Shown piece after piece: positions 47,917-55,448 of a DNA stretch of 64,000 nt. The stretch's first letter is position 1, and every line of letters starts with the position of its first letter. Made by a program: the position numbers and the translations under genes. The stretch is taken from contig DFKE01000014.1 of NCBI GenBank assembly GCA_002373505.1, forward strand, positions 1 to 64,000, read 5' to 3'. This DNA is from Bacteroidales bacterium UBA3653. Its GTDB lineage: Bacteria > Bacteroidota > Bacteroidia > Bacteroidales > Paludibacteraceae. The notes under the pieces were generated by a model that did no database searches, had not been told where the DNA came from, and saw nothing but the letters and a program-made list of their open reading frames with translations.

Positions 47917-48741
47917 TTACACTCTTCGTATCGAAACCAAATGATGTGAATATTCTCCCGTCTCGGCATTAAAAATACCCTTGGAATCAAGTTTCTCCAC
48001 CTTTACCCGTCCCGAGCAGTGGATCACGCGCTCACTGTCTATAGCAATCCCCACATGGCAGATTTTGCCGTCCTCGTGGTCGAAAAACAACAAGTCTCCG
48101 GCATGCACTTTGGACACATCGGAGATCTTTCTTCCCTGCTCCGCCTGTTCGCTTGCATTGCGTTTGAGCGGTTTGCCGAAAAGACTCATGATCACTTGGG
48201 TGAAACCCGAACAATCCATGCCCATCGCATTCTTGCCACCCCATAAATACGGAATATTGAGGAAGAAACGGACTGCTTGCAGCAGATTTTGTTCGTTCAG
48301 ATCGAGGCTTTTTGAAATCACCATACCGGGATCGATCCGGAACCCTACGCCCAGCACCTCGAACCGTCCGATCTTTATCTCCCTCCCCTGGGTGGAGGGC
48401 TGGGAAGAGGTTATACCGTACTTAGCCAGCCTCGTACCGGCGGTGAGGGGGATCGTCTGACCGTTATTCTCGCTTACGGCATAAGCCATAGGCATTGCTA
48501 CTATAGCGGCTGAAGAGTAATCCGCCCGGTATGTCTTGTATTCCGCTTGGGACATCGGTGTCGCCATCTTGGCATCCACCCACCCTTCCTGACCGTCCAA
48601 ATGCAGTCTGACGCGGAACCATCGGGGTTGCTCCTCCAGGATATCGAAGGTCTCGCCGAACAGAATCTGGGTGTTCTGCTCCGCGCCCTCACGCGCCTCT
48701 GCCCGCACGGGAATGACACTATATAACGAAATCCCTTTCAC
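47917..48741 (-). CDS. NlpC/P60 peptidase with SH3-like domains
   Basis: 274 residues. Two N-terminal SH3-like segments (about 1-60, 75-130: FGETFDILEEQPRWFRVRL, GQEGWVDAKM) then a C-terminal NlpC/P60 domain: YLWGGKNAMGMDCSGFTQVIM (catalytic Cys), HVGIAIDSERVIHCSG (catalytic His). Such enzymes cleave peptidoglycan stem peptides, typically gamma-D-Glu-mesoDAP. No signal peptide is obvious at this start. A GC-rich palindrome (48381-48399) is in frame between the SH3 and peptidase parts. It lies 8 nt downstream of nadB and 3 nt before the sirtuin. Confidence 0.85.
   Translation of the reverse strand: MKGISLYSVIPVRAEAREGAEQNTQILFGETFDILEEQPRWFRVRLHLDGQEGWVDAKMATPMSQAEYKTYRADYSSAAIVAMPMAYAVSENNGQTIPLTAGTRLAKYGITSSQPSTQGREIKIGRFEVLGVGFRIDPGMVISKSLDLNEQNLLQAVRFFLNIPYLWGGKNAMGMDCSGFTQVIMSLFGKPLKRNASEQAEQGRKISDVSKVHAGDLLFFDHEDGKICHVGIAIDSERVIHCSGRVKVEKLDSKGIFNAETGEYSHHLVSIRRV
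48381..48399. repeat. GC-rich palindrome inserted in frame (NlpC/P60 gene)
   Basis: CCCTCC, CCTGGGT, GGAGGG, followed by CTGGGAAGAGG; encodes SSQPSTQGREI in an inter-domain linker. Confidence 0.75.
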
Positions 48742-48749
48742 CTTTCACC

Positions 48750-50351
48750 TTACCACACCTCTTGCGGGTGATCATTGTTCGTCTTGGGGTAGTCGATGGA
48801 GTAATGGAGTCCGCGGCTCTCTTTGCGTTCGATAGCCTGACGGGTGATCAGGTAACCCACATTGATCATATTGCGCAGTTCGCATATTTCTTTGGTTGCC
48901 TTGACGCGTTTGAAGAGGTCTTCGGTCTCTTCATAGAGCACGTCCAGCCGCTCCCATGCGCGACGCAGACGCACGTCCGAACGCACGATTCCGACATAGG
49001 TGGACATGATCTGACCCACTTCTTTGACGTCCTGGGCGATCAGCACGCGTTCCTCTATAGACATGGTCCCTTCGTCGTTCCATGCCGGGATCTTCTCGTT
49101 GAAATCATAGTTTTCAATCACGGAGAGACTATGTTTGGCAGCCGCGTCGGCATAGACGACGGCTTCAATGAGCGAGTTGGACGCCAACCGGTTTCCGCCA
49201 TGCAGACCCGTACACGAACACTCGCCTACGGCATAGAGCCTGCGGATAGACGACTGACCGTCCAGATCCACCTTAATACCTCCGCACATGTAGTGGGCAC
49301 ACGGCGCTACCGGGATGTACTCTTTCGTGATGTCGATACCGATAGAGAGGCATTTGGCATAGATATTCGGGAAGTGGTGCTTGGTCTCCTCCGGGTCCTT
49401 GTGGGTCACATCCAGACAGACATGGTCGATCGCGTGAATCTTCATCTCATTATCAATCGCGCGTGCAACGATGTCGCGCGGTGCGAGCGACAGACGCGGG
49501 TCGTATTTCTGCATGAACTCCTCGCCGTTCGGCAAGCGCAGAATACCTCCGTAGCCGCGCATCGCTTCGGTGATCAGATACGCCGGATGGGTCTCTGCGG
49601 GATTAAAAAGGCTCGTCGGGTGGAACTGGACGAACTCCATATCCTTGACCTGTCCTTTGGCGCGATAGACCATCGCTATACCGTCACCGGTAGCTATCTC
49701 CGGGTTGGTGGTCGTGGCATAGACGGCACCCGTTCCGCCGGTAGCCATCAGCGTAATACGGCTCAGGTAAGTATCGATCTTCTGGGTCTCAGGATTGAGA
49801 ATGTATGCTCCGTAGCACTCTATATCCGGTGTCCGGCGCGTCACGCGCACGCCTAAGTGGTGCTGCGTGATGATCTCCACGGCAAAATGATTCTCCAGCA
49901 CCTCGATATAAGGATTATTGCGTACCGCTTCCATCAGTCCGCGCTGGATCTCAAAACCTGTGTCATCGGCGTGGTGCAGGATGCGGAACTCCGAATGTCC
50001 TCCCTCGCGGTGGAGATCGAAGGTTCCGTCCTCTTTCTTGTCGAAATTAACGCCCCAGTTGACGAGTTCCTCAATGCCTCTGGGTGCATTGCGTACCACT
50101 TGCTCCACTGCCGCCGGGTCGCTCAGCCAGTCGCCGGCTACCATCGTGTCATGGATATGTTTGTCAAAATCATCGACCAACAAGTTGGTGACGGAGGCGA
50201 TGCCTCCTTGCGCCTTGGCTGTATTCGCTTCGTCCAGCGTCGTTTTGCAACACAAGGCAATACGGTATTTCTCGGCGCGTGCCACCTTGAGGGCAAAACT
50301 CATGCCTGCCACGCCGCCGCCGATAATTAAAAAATCATAACATTTGGTCAT
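48750..50351 (-). CDS. nadB: L-aspartate oxidase
   Basis: 533 residues from MTKCYDFLIIGGGVAGMSFAL (FAD-binding GGGVAG). Fumarate reductase/NadB family: AQGGIASVT, GGHSEFRILHHADDTG, MATGGTGAVYATTTNPEIATGDG, MEFVQFHPTSLF, APCAHYMCGGIKVDLDGQSS, GECSCTGLHGGNRLASNSLIEAVV; the C-terminal helical domain (RRAWERLDVLYEETED) favours NadB over fumarate reductase. It oxidises aspartate to iminoaspartate in NAD synthesis. The in-frame ATG at 50366 adds five residues encoded by the junction array. Confidence 0.9.
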   Translation of the reverse strand: MTKCYDFLIIGGGVAGMSFALKVARAEKYRIALCCKTTLDEANTAKAQGGIASVTNLLVDDFDKHIHDTMVAGDWLSDPAAVEQVVRNAPRGIEELVNWGVNFDKKEDGTFDLHREGGHSEFRILHHADDTGFEIQRGLMEAVRNNPYIEVLENHFAVEIITQHHLGVRVTRRTPDIECYGAYILNPETQKIDTYLSRITLMATGGTGAVYATTTNPEIATGDGIAMVYRAKGQVKDMEFVQFHPTSLFNPAETHPAYLITEAMRGYGGILRLPNGEEFMQKYDPRLSLAPRDIVARAIDNEMKIHAIDHVCLDVTHKDPEETKHHFPNIYAKCLSIGIDITKEYIPVAPCAHYMCGGIKVDLDGQSSIRRLYAVGECSCTGLHGGNRLASNSLIEAVVYADAAAKHSLSVIENYDFNEKIPAWNDEGTMSIEERVLIAQDVKEVGQIMSTYVGIVRSDVRLRRAWERLDVLYEETEDLFKRVKATKEICELRNMINVGYLITRQAIERKESRGLHYSIDYPKTNNDHPQEVW

Positions 50352-50379
50352 TTTCTCATTTACCATTTGTTCATTTTAT
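50341..50379. repeat. Operon-junction array comF to nadB
   Basis: CATTTGGT, CATTTTCT, CATTTAC, CATTTGTT, CATTTT units. The array contains the comF stop codon and the nadB start. Confidence 0.8.
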
Positions 50380-51107
50380 CTTGCTTTGCAAAGTGCAAAG
50401 ACCGTTATTTTCGCGCCTCGGAAGAGACGCATTGCCCGGATGCAGGAGCGCATCGTCTCGCCGGTAGTGACCAGATCGTCCACTAACAGGATATGTTTAT
50501 GGTACATCTGCTCCGGATGGTTCACGCCAAAAGCGTCCTCCACATTGTGTTTTCGTCCCTCGCCGCTCTGCATCGCCTGTTTGGGCGTATTGCGGATACG
50601 GGTTACATGGCTTGTGTCCACCGGGATACCGGTATAGTCGCTTATTCCCCGGGCGATGTATTCCGACTGGTTGTAACCTCTCTCTCTGAGCCTTCTCGGA
50701 TGCAGCGGTATCGGTATGATGACCTCTATCCCGTCAAAGAAATCCGTGTCCTGCACCTCCATCGCTGCCTGCCTTCCCAACTGATAGCCGATCAGCGGCT
50801 GGTCGGAATATTTCATCCTGTGTATCAGCCGCTGGATCGGGTCGTCTTTCTCGTAGAAGAGGAAAGCCGCAGCGCGGGTCAGATGCATCGCTTTAGCCGC
50901 TGCTACGATGTCTTTCGTCTTACCCGTCAACGCCATCTCGGTGCCGTTCTGACGGATAGCCGCCTGCTCCGTGCGCGGCAAAGCCGTGATACAATCCTCA
51001 CACACCGCCTCTCCCCGTTCGTCCTTGGTACTTTGTCCCTTGGTACTTCCCATGTACCGCCCGCACATCGGGCACACGCGGGGATAAAAGAGGCTAAAGA
51101 GTGACAC
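50376..51107 (-). CDS. ComF-family phosphoribosyltransferase-like protein
   Basis: 243 residues. N-terminal zinc ribbon (CPMCGRYM and CEDC), then GYNQSEYIARGISDYTG and the PRPP-binding VLLVDDLVTTGETMRSC. ComF proteins support natural transformation in some bacteria and are widespread otherwise; the precise role here is unknown. An array (51024-51050) separates the two halves of the zinc ribbon, adding STKGQSTKDERGE. It overlaps the uxaA 3' end by 14 nt. Confidence 0.85.
   Translation of the reverse strand: MSLFSLFYPRVCPMCGRYMGSTKGQSTKDERGEAVCEDCITALPRTEQAAIRQNGTEMALTGKTKDIVAAAKAMHLTRAAAFLFYEKDDPIQRLIHRMKYSDQPLIGYQLGRQAAMEVQDTDFFDGIEVIIPIPLHPRRLRERGYNQSEYIARGISDYTGIPVDTSHVTRIRNTPKQAMQSGEGRKHNVEDAFGVNHPEQMYHKHILLVDDLVTTGETMRSCIRAMRLFRGAKITVFALCKAR
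51024..51050. repeat. In-frame array in the ComF zinc ribbon
   Basis: CTTGGTA, CTTTGTC, CCTTGGTA, CTTCC: two TTGGTACTT copies 16 nt apart. Confidence 0.7.
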
Positions 51108-52575
51108 CGTTCTTAAAGATCGCTATCTCGTGATAGCCGTTCTTCTCGTTGTTGGTCTTCGTGCCGTTTGCTACAGCAATCACGAATTCCGCGAAACGCT
51201 TTGCCACTTCCTCCATCGGTTCGCCCTCGGCGATCACGCCGGCGTTGAAATCAATCCAGTTGGGTTTGTTCTTCGCCAAAGTCGAATTGGTGGAGATCTT
51301 CATCGTCGGAACATAGGTGCCGAACGGCGTGCCGCGTCCGGTGGTAAAGAGCACCATGTGGCATCCGCAGGAAGCCAGTGCCGTTGAAGCCACCAGGTCG
51401 TTGCCCGGAGCCGAAAGGAGGTTCAGGCCCTTCACTTGCAGCCGTTCGCCGTAAGGCATCACGCCGCGTACCAGCGACTTGCCGCATTTCTGGGTGCAAC
51501 CGAGCGCTTTGTCTTCGAGGGTCGAGATACCGCCGGCTTTATTACCCGGGCTCGGGTTCTCGCCTACCGGTTCGCCGTGGGACAGGAAATAGTCCTTGAA
51601 GTCATTGATAAGCGAAACGGTCTGGTCGAAGAGCTCTCTGTTGGCGCAACGGTCCATGAGGATCGTCTCTGCTCCGAACATCTCCGGCACCTCGGTCAGT
51701 ACGGTTGTACCGCCTTGCGCCACGAGCCAGTCGCTCAACATACCGAGCAACGGGTTCGCTGTGATACCGCTGAAGCCGTCGGAGCCGCCGCATTTGAGTC
51801 CCACGCGCAGTTCGCTCAAAGGCACCGGCACACGCTTGTCGTGCTGGGTCTTGGTGTACAGTTCGCGCAGGATCGGCATGCAGTATTCCACCTCGTCGCC
51901 TTCAATCTTCTGGGTCACTACGAACTTCACGCGGTCTTCGTCTATCTCGCCGCAGAACTCTTTGAACACATCCGGCTGGTTGTTCTCGCAACCGAGGGAC
52001 ACTACCAAGATAGCACCTGCGTTCGGGTGATGAATCATGTCGCGCAGGATCTTCTTGGTGTTCTCGTGGTCGTCGCCGAGCTGCGAACAGCCGTAGTTAT
52101 GCGGGAAAGCGAAGATATTGTCCGCTCCGGTCTCCTGACGCAGCCGCTCCGCGCAGCGTTGGATGATTCCGTTCACGCAGCCCACGGTAGGAATAATCCA
52201 CACTTCGTTGCGGATACCTACCTGTCCGTCTTTGCGGCGGTAGCCCATGAAGGTGCGTTTCTCATCGGGGATATTCAGCACTACCTCTTTCGGGTGGTAC
52301 TCGTAGGAGAGCAGTCCGGCGAGGTTGGTTTTGATGTTGTTCTCGTTCATCCAAGAGCCGGCTTTTTTTGCCTCTTTGGCATGCCCGATCGGGAAACCGT
52401 ACTTGATCACGTTCTCGCCCTCAGCAAGATCTTTGATGGCAATCTTGTGTCCGGCAGGCACATCTTCCAATACGGTGATCTGCTTGCCGTCCACTTCGAT
52501 AACAGCACCTGCCGACTGCGGTTGTATGGCTACAACCACATTGTCGGCAGGATTGATTTTCAGAATATTGGTCAT
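51094..52575 (-). CDS. uxaA: Altronate dehydratase
   Basis: 493 residues from MTNILKINPADNVVVAIQP. UxaA family: N-terminal SAF-like domain (VLEDVPAGHKIAIKDLAEGENVIKYGFPIG), then FMGYRRKDGQVGIRNEVWIIP, HNYGCSQLGDDHENTKKIL, LKCGGSDGFSGITANPLLG, and KTNLAGLLSYEYHPKEV. It dehydrates D-altronate to KDG in galacturonate breakdown. It lies downstream of uxaB, and the GH53 galactanase elsewhere in the window fits a pectin-degrading lifestyle. The start at 52575 is conserved; a longer frame would run through the intergenic repeats. Confidence 0.9.
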   Translation of the reverse strand: MTNILKINPADNVVVAIQPQSAGAVIEVDGKQITVLEDVPAGHKIAIKDLAEGENVIKYGFPIGHAKEAKKAGSWMNENNIKTNLAGLLSYEYHPKEVVLNIPDEKRTFMGYRRKDGQVGIRNEVWIIPTVGCVNGIIQRCAERLRQETGADNIFAFPHNYGCSQLGDDHENTKKILRDMIHHPNAGAILVVSLGCENNQPDVFKEFCGEIDEDRVKFVVTQKIEGDEVEYCMPILRELYTKTQHDKRVPVPLSELRVGLKCGGSDGFSGITANPLLGMLSDWLVAQGGTTVLTEVPEMFGAETILMDRCANRELFDQTVSLINDFKDYFLSHGEPVGENPSPGNKAGGISTLEDKALGCTQKCGKSLVRGVMPYGERLQVKGLNLLSAPGNDLVASTALASCGCHMVLFTTGRGTPFGTYVPTMKISTNSTLAKNKPNWIDFNAGVIAEGEPMEEVAKRFAEFVIAVANGTKTNNEKNGYHEIAIFKNGVTL

Positions 52576-52581
52576 AATATC

Positions 52582-52609
52582 AGTCGAAAGTCGAAAGACA
52601 AAAGACCGG
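52582..52609. repeat. 4 x 7-nt array just upstream of uxaA
   Basis: AGTCGAA, AGTCGAA, AGACAAA, AGACCGG, beginning 7 nt from the uxaA ATG. The same unit family (CTTTCGA on the other strand) is in frame at 28167. Confidence 0.85.
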
Positions 52610-52638
52610 TCACATTGTGACCTCAAAGCACCATGCGG

Positions 52639-52686
52639 CTTTCTACTTTGAGCGTTAGCGGTCTTTCTGCTTTCAGCGTTAGCGGT
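52639..52686. repeat. 2 x 24-nt repeat between uxaB and uxaA
   Basis: CTTTCTRCTTTSAGCGTTAG then CGGT, twice (52639-52662, 52663-52686; R = A/G, S = G/C). It ends 4 nt before the uxaB stop. Confidence 0.85.
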
Positions 52687-52690
52687 CTAT

Positions 52691-54226
52691 TTAAAAGAGG
52701 CTTTTGATCTTTGCAATCACGTCATCCACCTTGTCGGCAGCGAGCATGAGCTGAACGGTCTTGAGCATGCCTATAGACTCGATCGAGTTGAGGTACAGCT
52801 CTACCATGTCGGTGAGACCCGGGATCTTGTTGAGGTCCTCTTTGCTCTCTTTCCAGATGATGTCGGTTGCGCCGAGCACGCCTTCTGCCACCTTGCGGGT
52901 GTCGCCGGTTGCCCAGAGTTCTTTCAAGAGGTCCATGATCTCCTGTGCGTCGTTCGGCTGGATCGGAGCTCCGTCCTCGCGGGTGCCGCCTTTGTAGTAC
53001 TCGATGATAGCCGCCAGACCGAGAACCAGACCCTTCGGCAGTTCGCCCTTGCGCTCCAGATAAACCTTCAGACCCGGCAGGTCGCGTGTCTCGAATTTCG
53101 GGAAGGAGTTGAGCATGATCGAGGTTACCTGATGATCCACATACGGGTTGTTGAAACGCTCCAGCACGGACTCGCCGTAAGCCTTCAGTTCCTCCTTCGG
53201 CAGGTTCAGCGTCTCCAGCAGTTCGTCGAACATCACCATGTGGATGTATTTGCCGAGCACGTCGTGGTTGCAAGCGTCGCGGACGATGTTCACGCCGGAG
53301 AGGTAGGAAACCGGCGAAAGCACGGTGTGCGGGCCGTTGAGCAGCGTCACTTTGCGCTCGTGATACGGTTTCTCGCTCTCTGCGATGAGCACATTCAGAC
53401 CGGCTTTGTTAGCAGGGAACTCAGCCTCCAGCTCGGCGATAGACATGTTCTCCGGTTTCTCGATTACCCAGAGGTGGAAGATCTCAGCCTGCACAACGAG
53501 GTTGTCGTTGTAACCCACTTTCTCCTGGATCTCGGCGATGTCCTTGCGCGGGAAACCCGGAACGATACGGTCCACGAGGGTAGCGCAGACGTAGTTGTAT
53601 TTCTCGAACCACTCTTTGAAGCCTGCGTAGTCTGCTCCGAAATCGTCTTTCCAGAGCTCGATATACTTGCGGATGCAGTCTTTGAGGTGGTGTCCGTTCA
53701 GGAAGATCAGCTCGCACGGCATGAAGATAAGACCCTTGGTCGGATCGCCGTTGAAAGTCTTATAGCGGCGGAAGAGAAGTTGCACCAGTTTGCCCGGATA
53801 AGAAGAAGCCGGAGCGTCGGTGAACTTGCAGCTGTCATCGAAAGTGATACCTGCCTCGGTGGTGTTGGAGATGACGAAACGGATCTCCGGCTGCTCTGCG
53901 AGCGCCATGAATGCCCAGTTCTGGGTGTACGGATTCAGCGCGCGGCTGATGACGTCGATACGCTCCAGACTGTTGACTGCCTTACCGTCCAGACGTCCCT
54001 GGAGGTTCACGTGATACAGACAGTCCTGACCGTTGAGCCACTCTACCATACCTTTCTCGATCGGCTGTACAACGGCTACGGAACCGTTGAAGTTCGTCTT
54101 TGCGTTCATGTTCCAAACGATCCAGTCCACGAATGCGCGGAGGAAGTTACCTTCACCAAACTGAATGATCTTCTCGGGAGCCACGCTCTTCGGAGCGGTC
54201 CACTTGTTCAATGCTTTTTTTGCCAT
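52691..54226 (-). CDS. uxaB: Tagaturonate reductase (altronate oxidoreductase)
   Basis: 511 residues. Mannitol dehydrogenase superfamily, UxaB group: IIQFGEGNFLRAFVDWIVW, RFVISNTTEAGITFDD, LIFMPCELIFLNGHHLKDCI, DRIVPGFPRKDI and VTLLNGPHTVLSPVSYLSG (catalytic Lys/His region). It reduces tagaturonate to altronate upstream of UxaA. First gene of a long minus-strand transcript: uxaB, uxaA, comF, nadB, NlpC/P60 gene, sirtuin. Leader about 80 nt including a 14-nt repeat. Confidence 0.9.
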   Translation of the reverse strand: MAKKALNKWTAPKSVAPEKIIQFGEGNFLRAFVDWIVWNMNAKTNFNGSVAVVQPIEKGMVEWLNGQDCLYHVNLQGRLDGKAVNSLERIDVISRALNPYTQNWAFMALAEQPEIRFVISNTTEAGITFDDSCKFTDAPASSYPGKLVQLLFRRYKTFNGDPTKGLIFMPCELIFLNGHHLKDCIRKYIELWKDDFGADYAGFKEWFEKYNYVCATLVDRIVPGFPRKDIAEIQEKVGYNDNLVVQAEIFHLWVIEKPENMSIAELEAEFPANKAGLNVLIAESEKPYHERKVTLLNGPHTVLSPVSYLSGVNIVRDACNHDVLGKYIHMVMFDELLETLNLPKEELKAYGESVLERFNNPYVDHQVTSIMLNSFPKFETRDLPGLKVYLERKGELPKGLVLGLAAIIEYYKGGTREDGAPIQPNDAQEIMDLLKELWATGDTRKVAEGVLGATDIIWKESKEDLNKIPGLTDMVELYLNSIESIGMLKTVQLMLAADKVDDVIAKIKSLF

Positions 54227-54265
54227 AGTTTTAAGTATTAAATGATTTTAATTTGTTTATTTCAT

Positions 54266-54297
54266 ACCCTGTAACCGGCACCCCGTAACCGGCAACC
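54266..54297. repeat. 2 x 14-nt repeat in the uxaB leader
   Basis: ACCCTGTAACCGGC, ACCCCGTAACCGGC, then AACC. Confidence 0.8.
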
Positions 54298-54311
54298 TAT
54301 AATTTGCGCTG

Positions 54312-54342
54312 CAAAGGTACTCAAAAAAATTGACATACGCAA
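54312..54342 (-). promoter_or_regulatory. Promoter of the uxaB operon
   Basis: Minus strand TTG (in TTGCGTAT), 20 nt, TACCTTTG. Confidence 0.75.
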
Positions 54343-54358
54343 ATAAATTTACAAAAAT

Positions 54359-55009
54359 TTATACAGGCGGCGGCAAACTTGCCATCCAATCATCTTCAGT
54401 CCGTTTGTTCAAGAGATCCGGCATTGCATGTCCGCAGGCCTGTATTACATGCCGTTTGAGACAGAAAGTCCGCTCCGTTGTAACCGGCTCAAAGGAGACG
54501 GGTTCCGGCTCGGCTGCTTTCTTGCGCTCGGCTTGGAGTTGGCGGTAGATAGCGACGTAGGTATATTGGTAGAAACGGGAGTAGGGCTTCATGCCCTGTT
54601 CAGGCTTGGCACCGCCTTTGAAGACGGTATAATAATGCCTGAAGAAGCGCACGCGCCATTCGAGGGCTTCTATGGAATGGTCATGTTCGAGTGCATGCGC
54701 CTGTCTTTGCGCTTCTTTGATGAGTTCGCGGTTCGCGACGCACGCCGCAGACCAGTGTTTCGGGAAATGGTAAGTGTATAGTTGGAGCAGTCCGTGGTGC
54801 TCCGGAGCATGGCGGACGATGATATGTTTGCGGTAACGGCGGCCTTCTTTGACCGTGTTCATCGCGCCCCAGAAAGCATCAATGCCTTCCACCGGCACAA
54901 AATAGCGCACTCCCCGTTTGTGAAGAGCGGAAACGTCTGAAGGCGGCAAAAAATACGAAATTGCGCCATTCAAACGGCTTAGGACGTGCGTTTTCAAGTG
55001 TCTCGGCAT
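54359..55009 (-). CDS. Uncharacterised conserved Bacteroidales protein
   Basis: 216 residues, basic, no signal peptide. Segments that look constrained: YRKHIIVRHAPEHHGLLQLY, KEAQRQAHALEHDHSIEALE, WRVRFFRHYYTVFKGG and FYQYTYVAIYRQLQ. I recall similar hypotheticals in Bacteroidales genomes but no function. The many His and Arg residues could suggest nucleic-acid contact, which is speculative. Its promoter (55230-55260) is 220 nt upstream, leaving a long leader full of repeats. Confidence 0.6.
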   Translation of the reverse strand: MPRHLKTHVLSRLNGAISYFLPPSDVSALHKRGVRYFVPVEGIDAFWGAMNTVKEGRRYRKHIIVRHAPEHHGLLQLYTYHFPKHWSAACVANRELIKEAQRQAHALEHDHSIEALEWRVRFFRHYYTVFKGGAKPEQGMKPYSRFYQYTYVAIYRQLQAERKKAAEPEPVSFEPVTTERTFCLKRHVIQACGHAMPDLLNKRTEDDWMASLPPPV

Positions 55010-55053
55010 GGTGTGTATATTATTGATTGTTAAAGCATTATCGCGTTGTTATC

Positions 55054-55071
55054 AGTAGCAAAGTCTAGGAC
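55054..55071 (-). repeat. GTCCTAGACTTTG motif, second copy
   Basis: GTCCTAGACTTTGCTACT on the minus strand, 17 of 18 identical to 15237-15254. The shorter core GTCCTAGACTT also occurs at 57100-57110 within a large palindrome. Confidence 0.6.
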
Positions 55072-55142
55072 TGGTCTTGAGCGGACTTTATTTTGACTCT
55101 TTTTAGGGTTTGTTTGGTGTTTATTTGGAGGTTGTTTTGGGC

Positions 55143-55193
55143 TAGTTGGCTAGACGAATAGACGACTAGTTGGCTAGACGAATAGGCGGCTAG
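55143..55193. repeat. 2 x 24/25-nt repeat in the leader of the 54359 gene
   Basis: CTAGTTGGCTAGACGAATAG followed by ACGA or GCGG, in tandem. Confidence 0.8.
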
Positions 55194-55229
55194 TATACCA
55201 GGTAGGATCAGGATTTTCTAAATTCGGTG

Positions 55230-55260
55230 CAAAGGTACAACAAAAATTTGGGATATGCAA
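55230..55260 (-). promoter_or_regulatory. Promoter of the 54359 gene
   Basis: Minus strand TTG (in TTGCATAT), 20 nt, TACCTTTG. Confidence 0.7.
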
Positions 55261-55311
55261 GCGCCCGCGCGCTTTTTTCATTTTTTTGTCCTTTTAAGCC
55301 GTCTTGCCACC

Positions 55312-55339
55312 AAAAAAGCAGCAAGGTCTCCCCTGCTGC
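55312..55339 (-). terminator. Rho-independent terminator of the LRR gene
   Basis: Minus strand GCAGCA-GGG stem closing on TTGCTGC, followed by TTTTTT; about 110 nt past the stop at 55449. Confidence 0.6.
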
Positions 55340-55448
55340 CCTTCATATGTCCATTTCGCGGAGTATTATTCCGCCTGACTTCTTCTTTTGCAGGGCAATG
55401 GTATTGCCCGCTTCTCCATCCATTTCCGCGGGATTTTATCCCGCTTTC

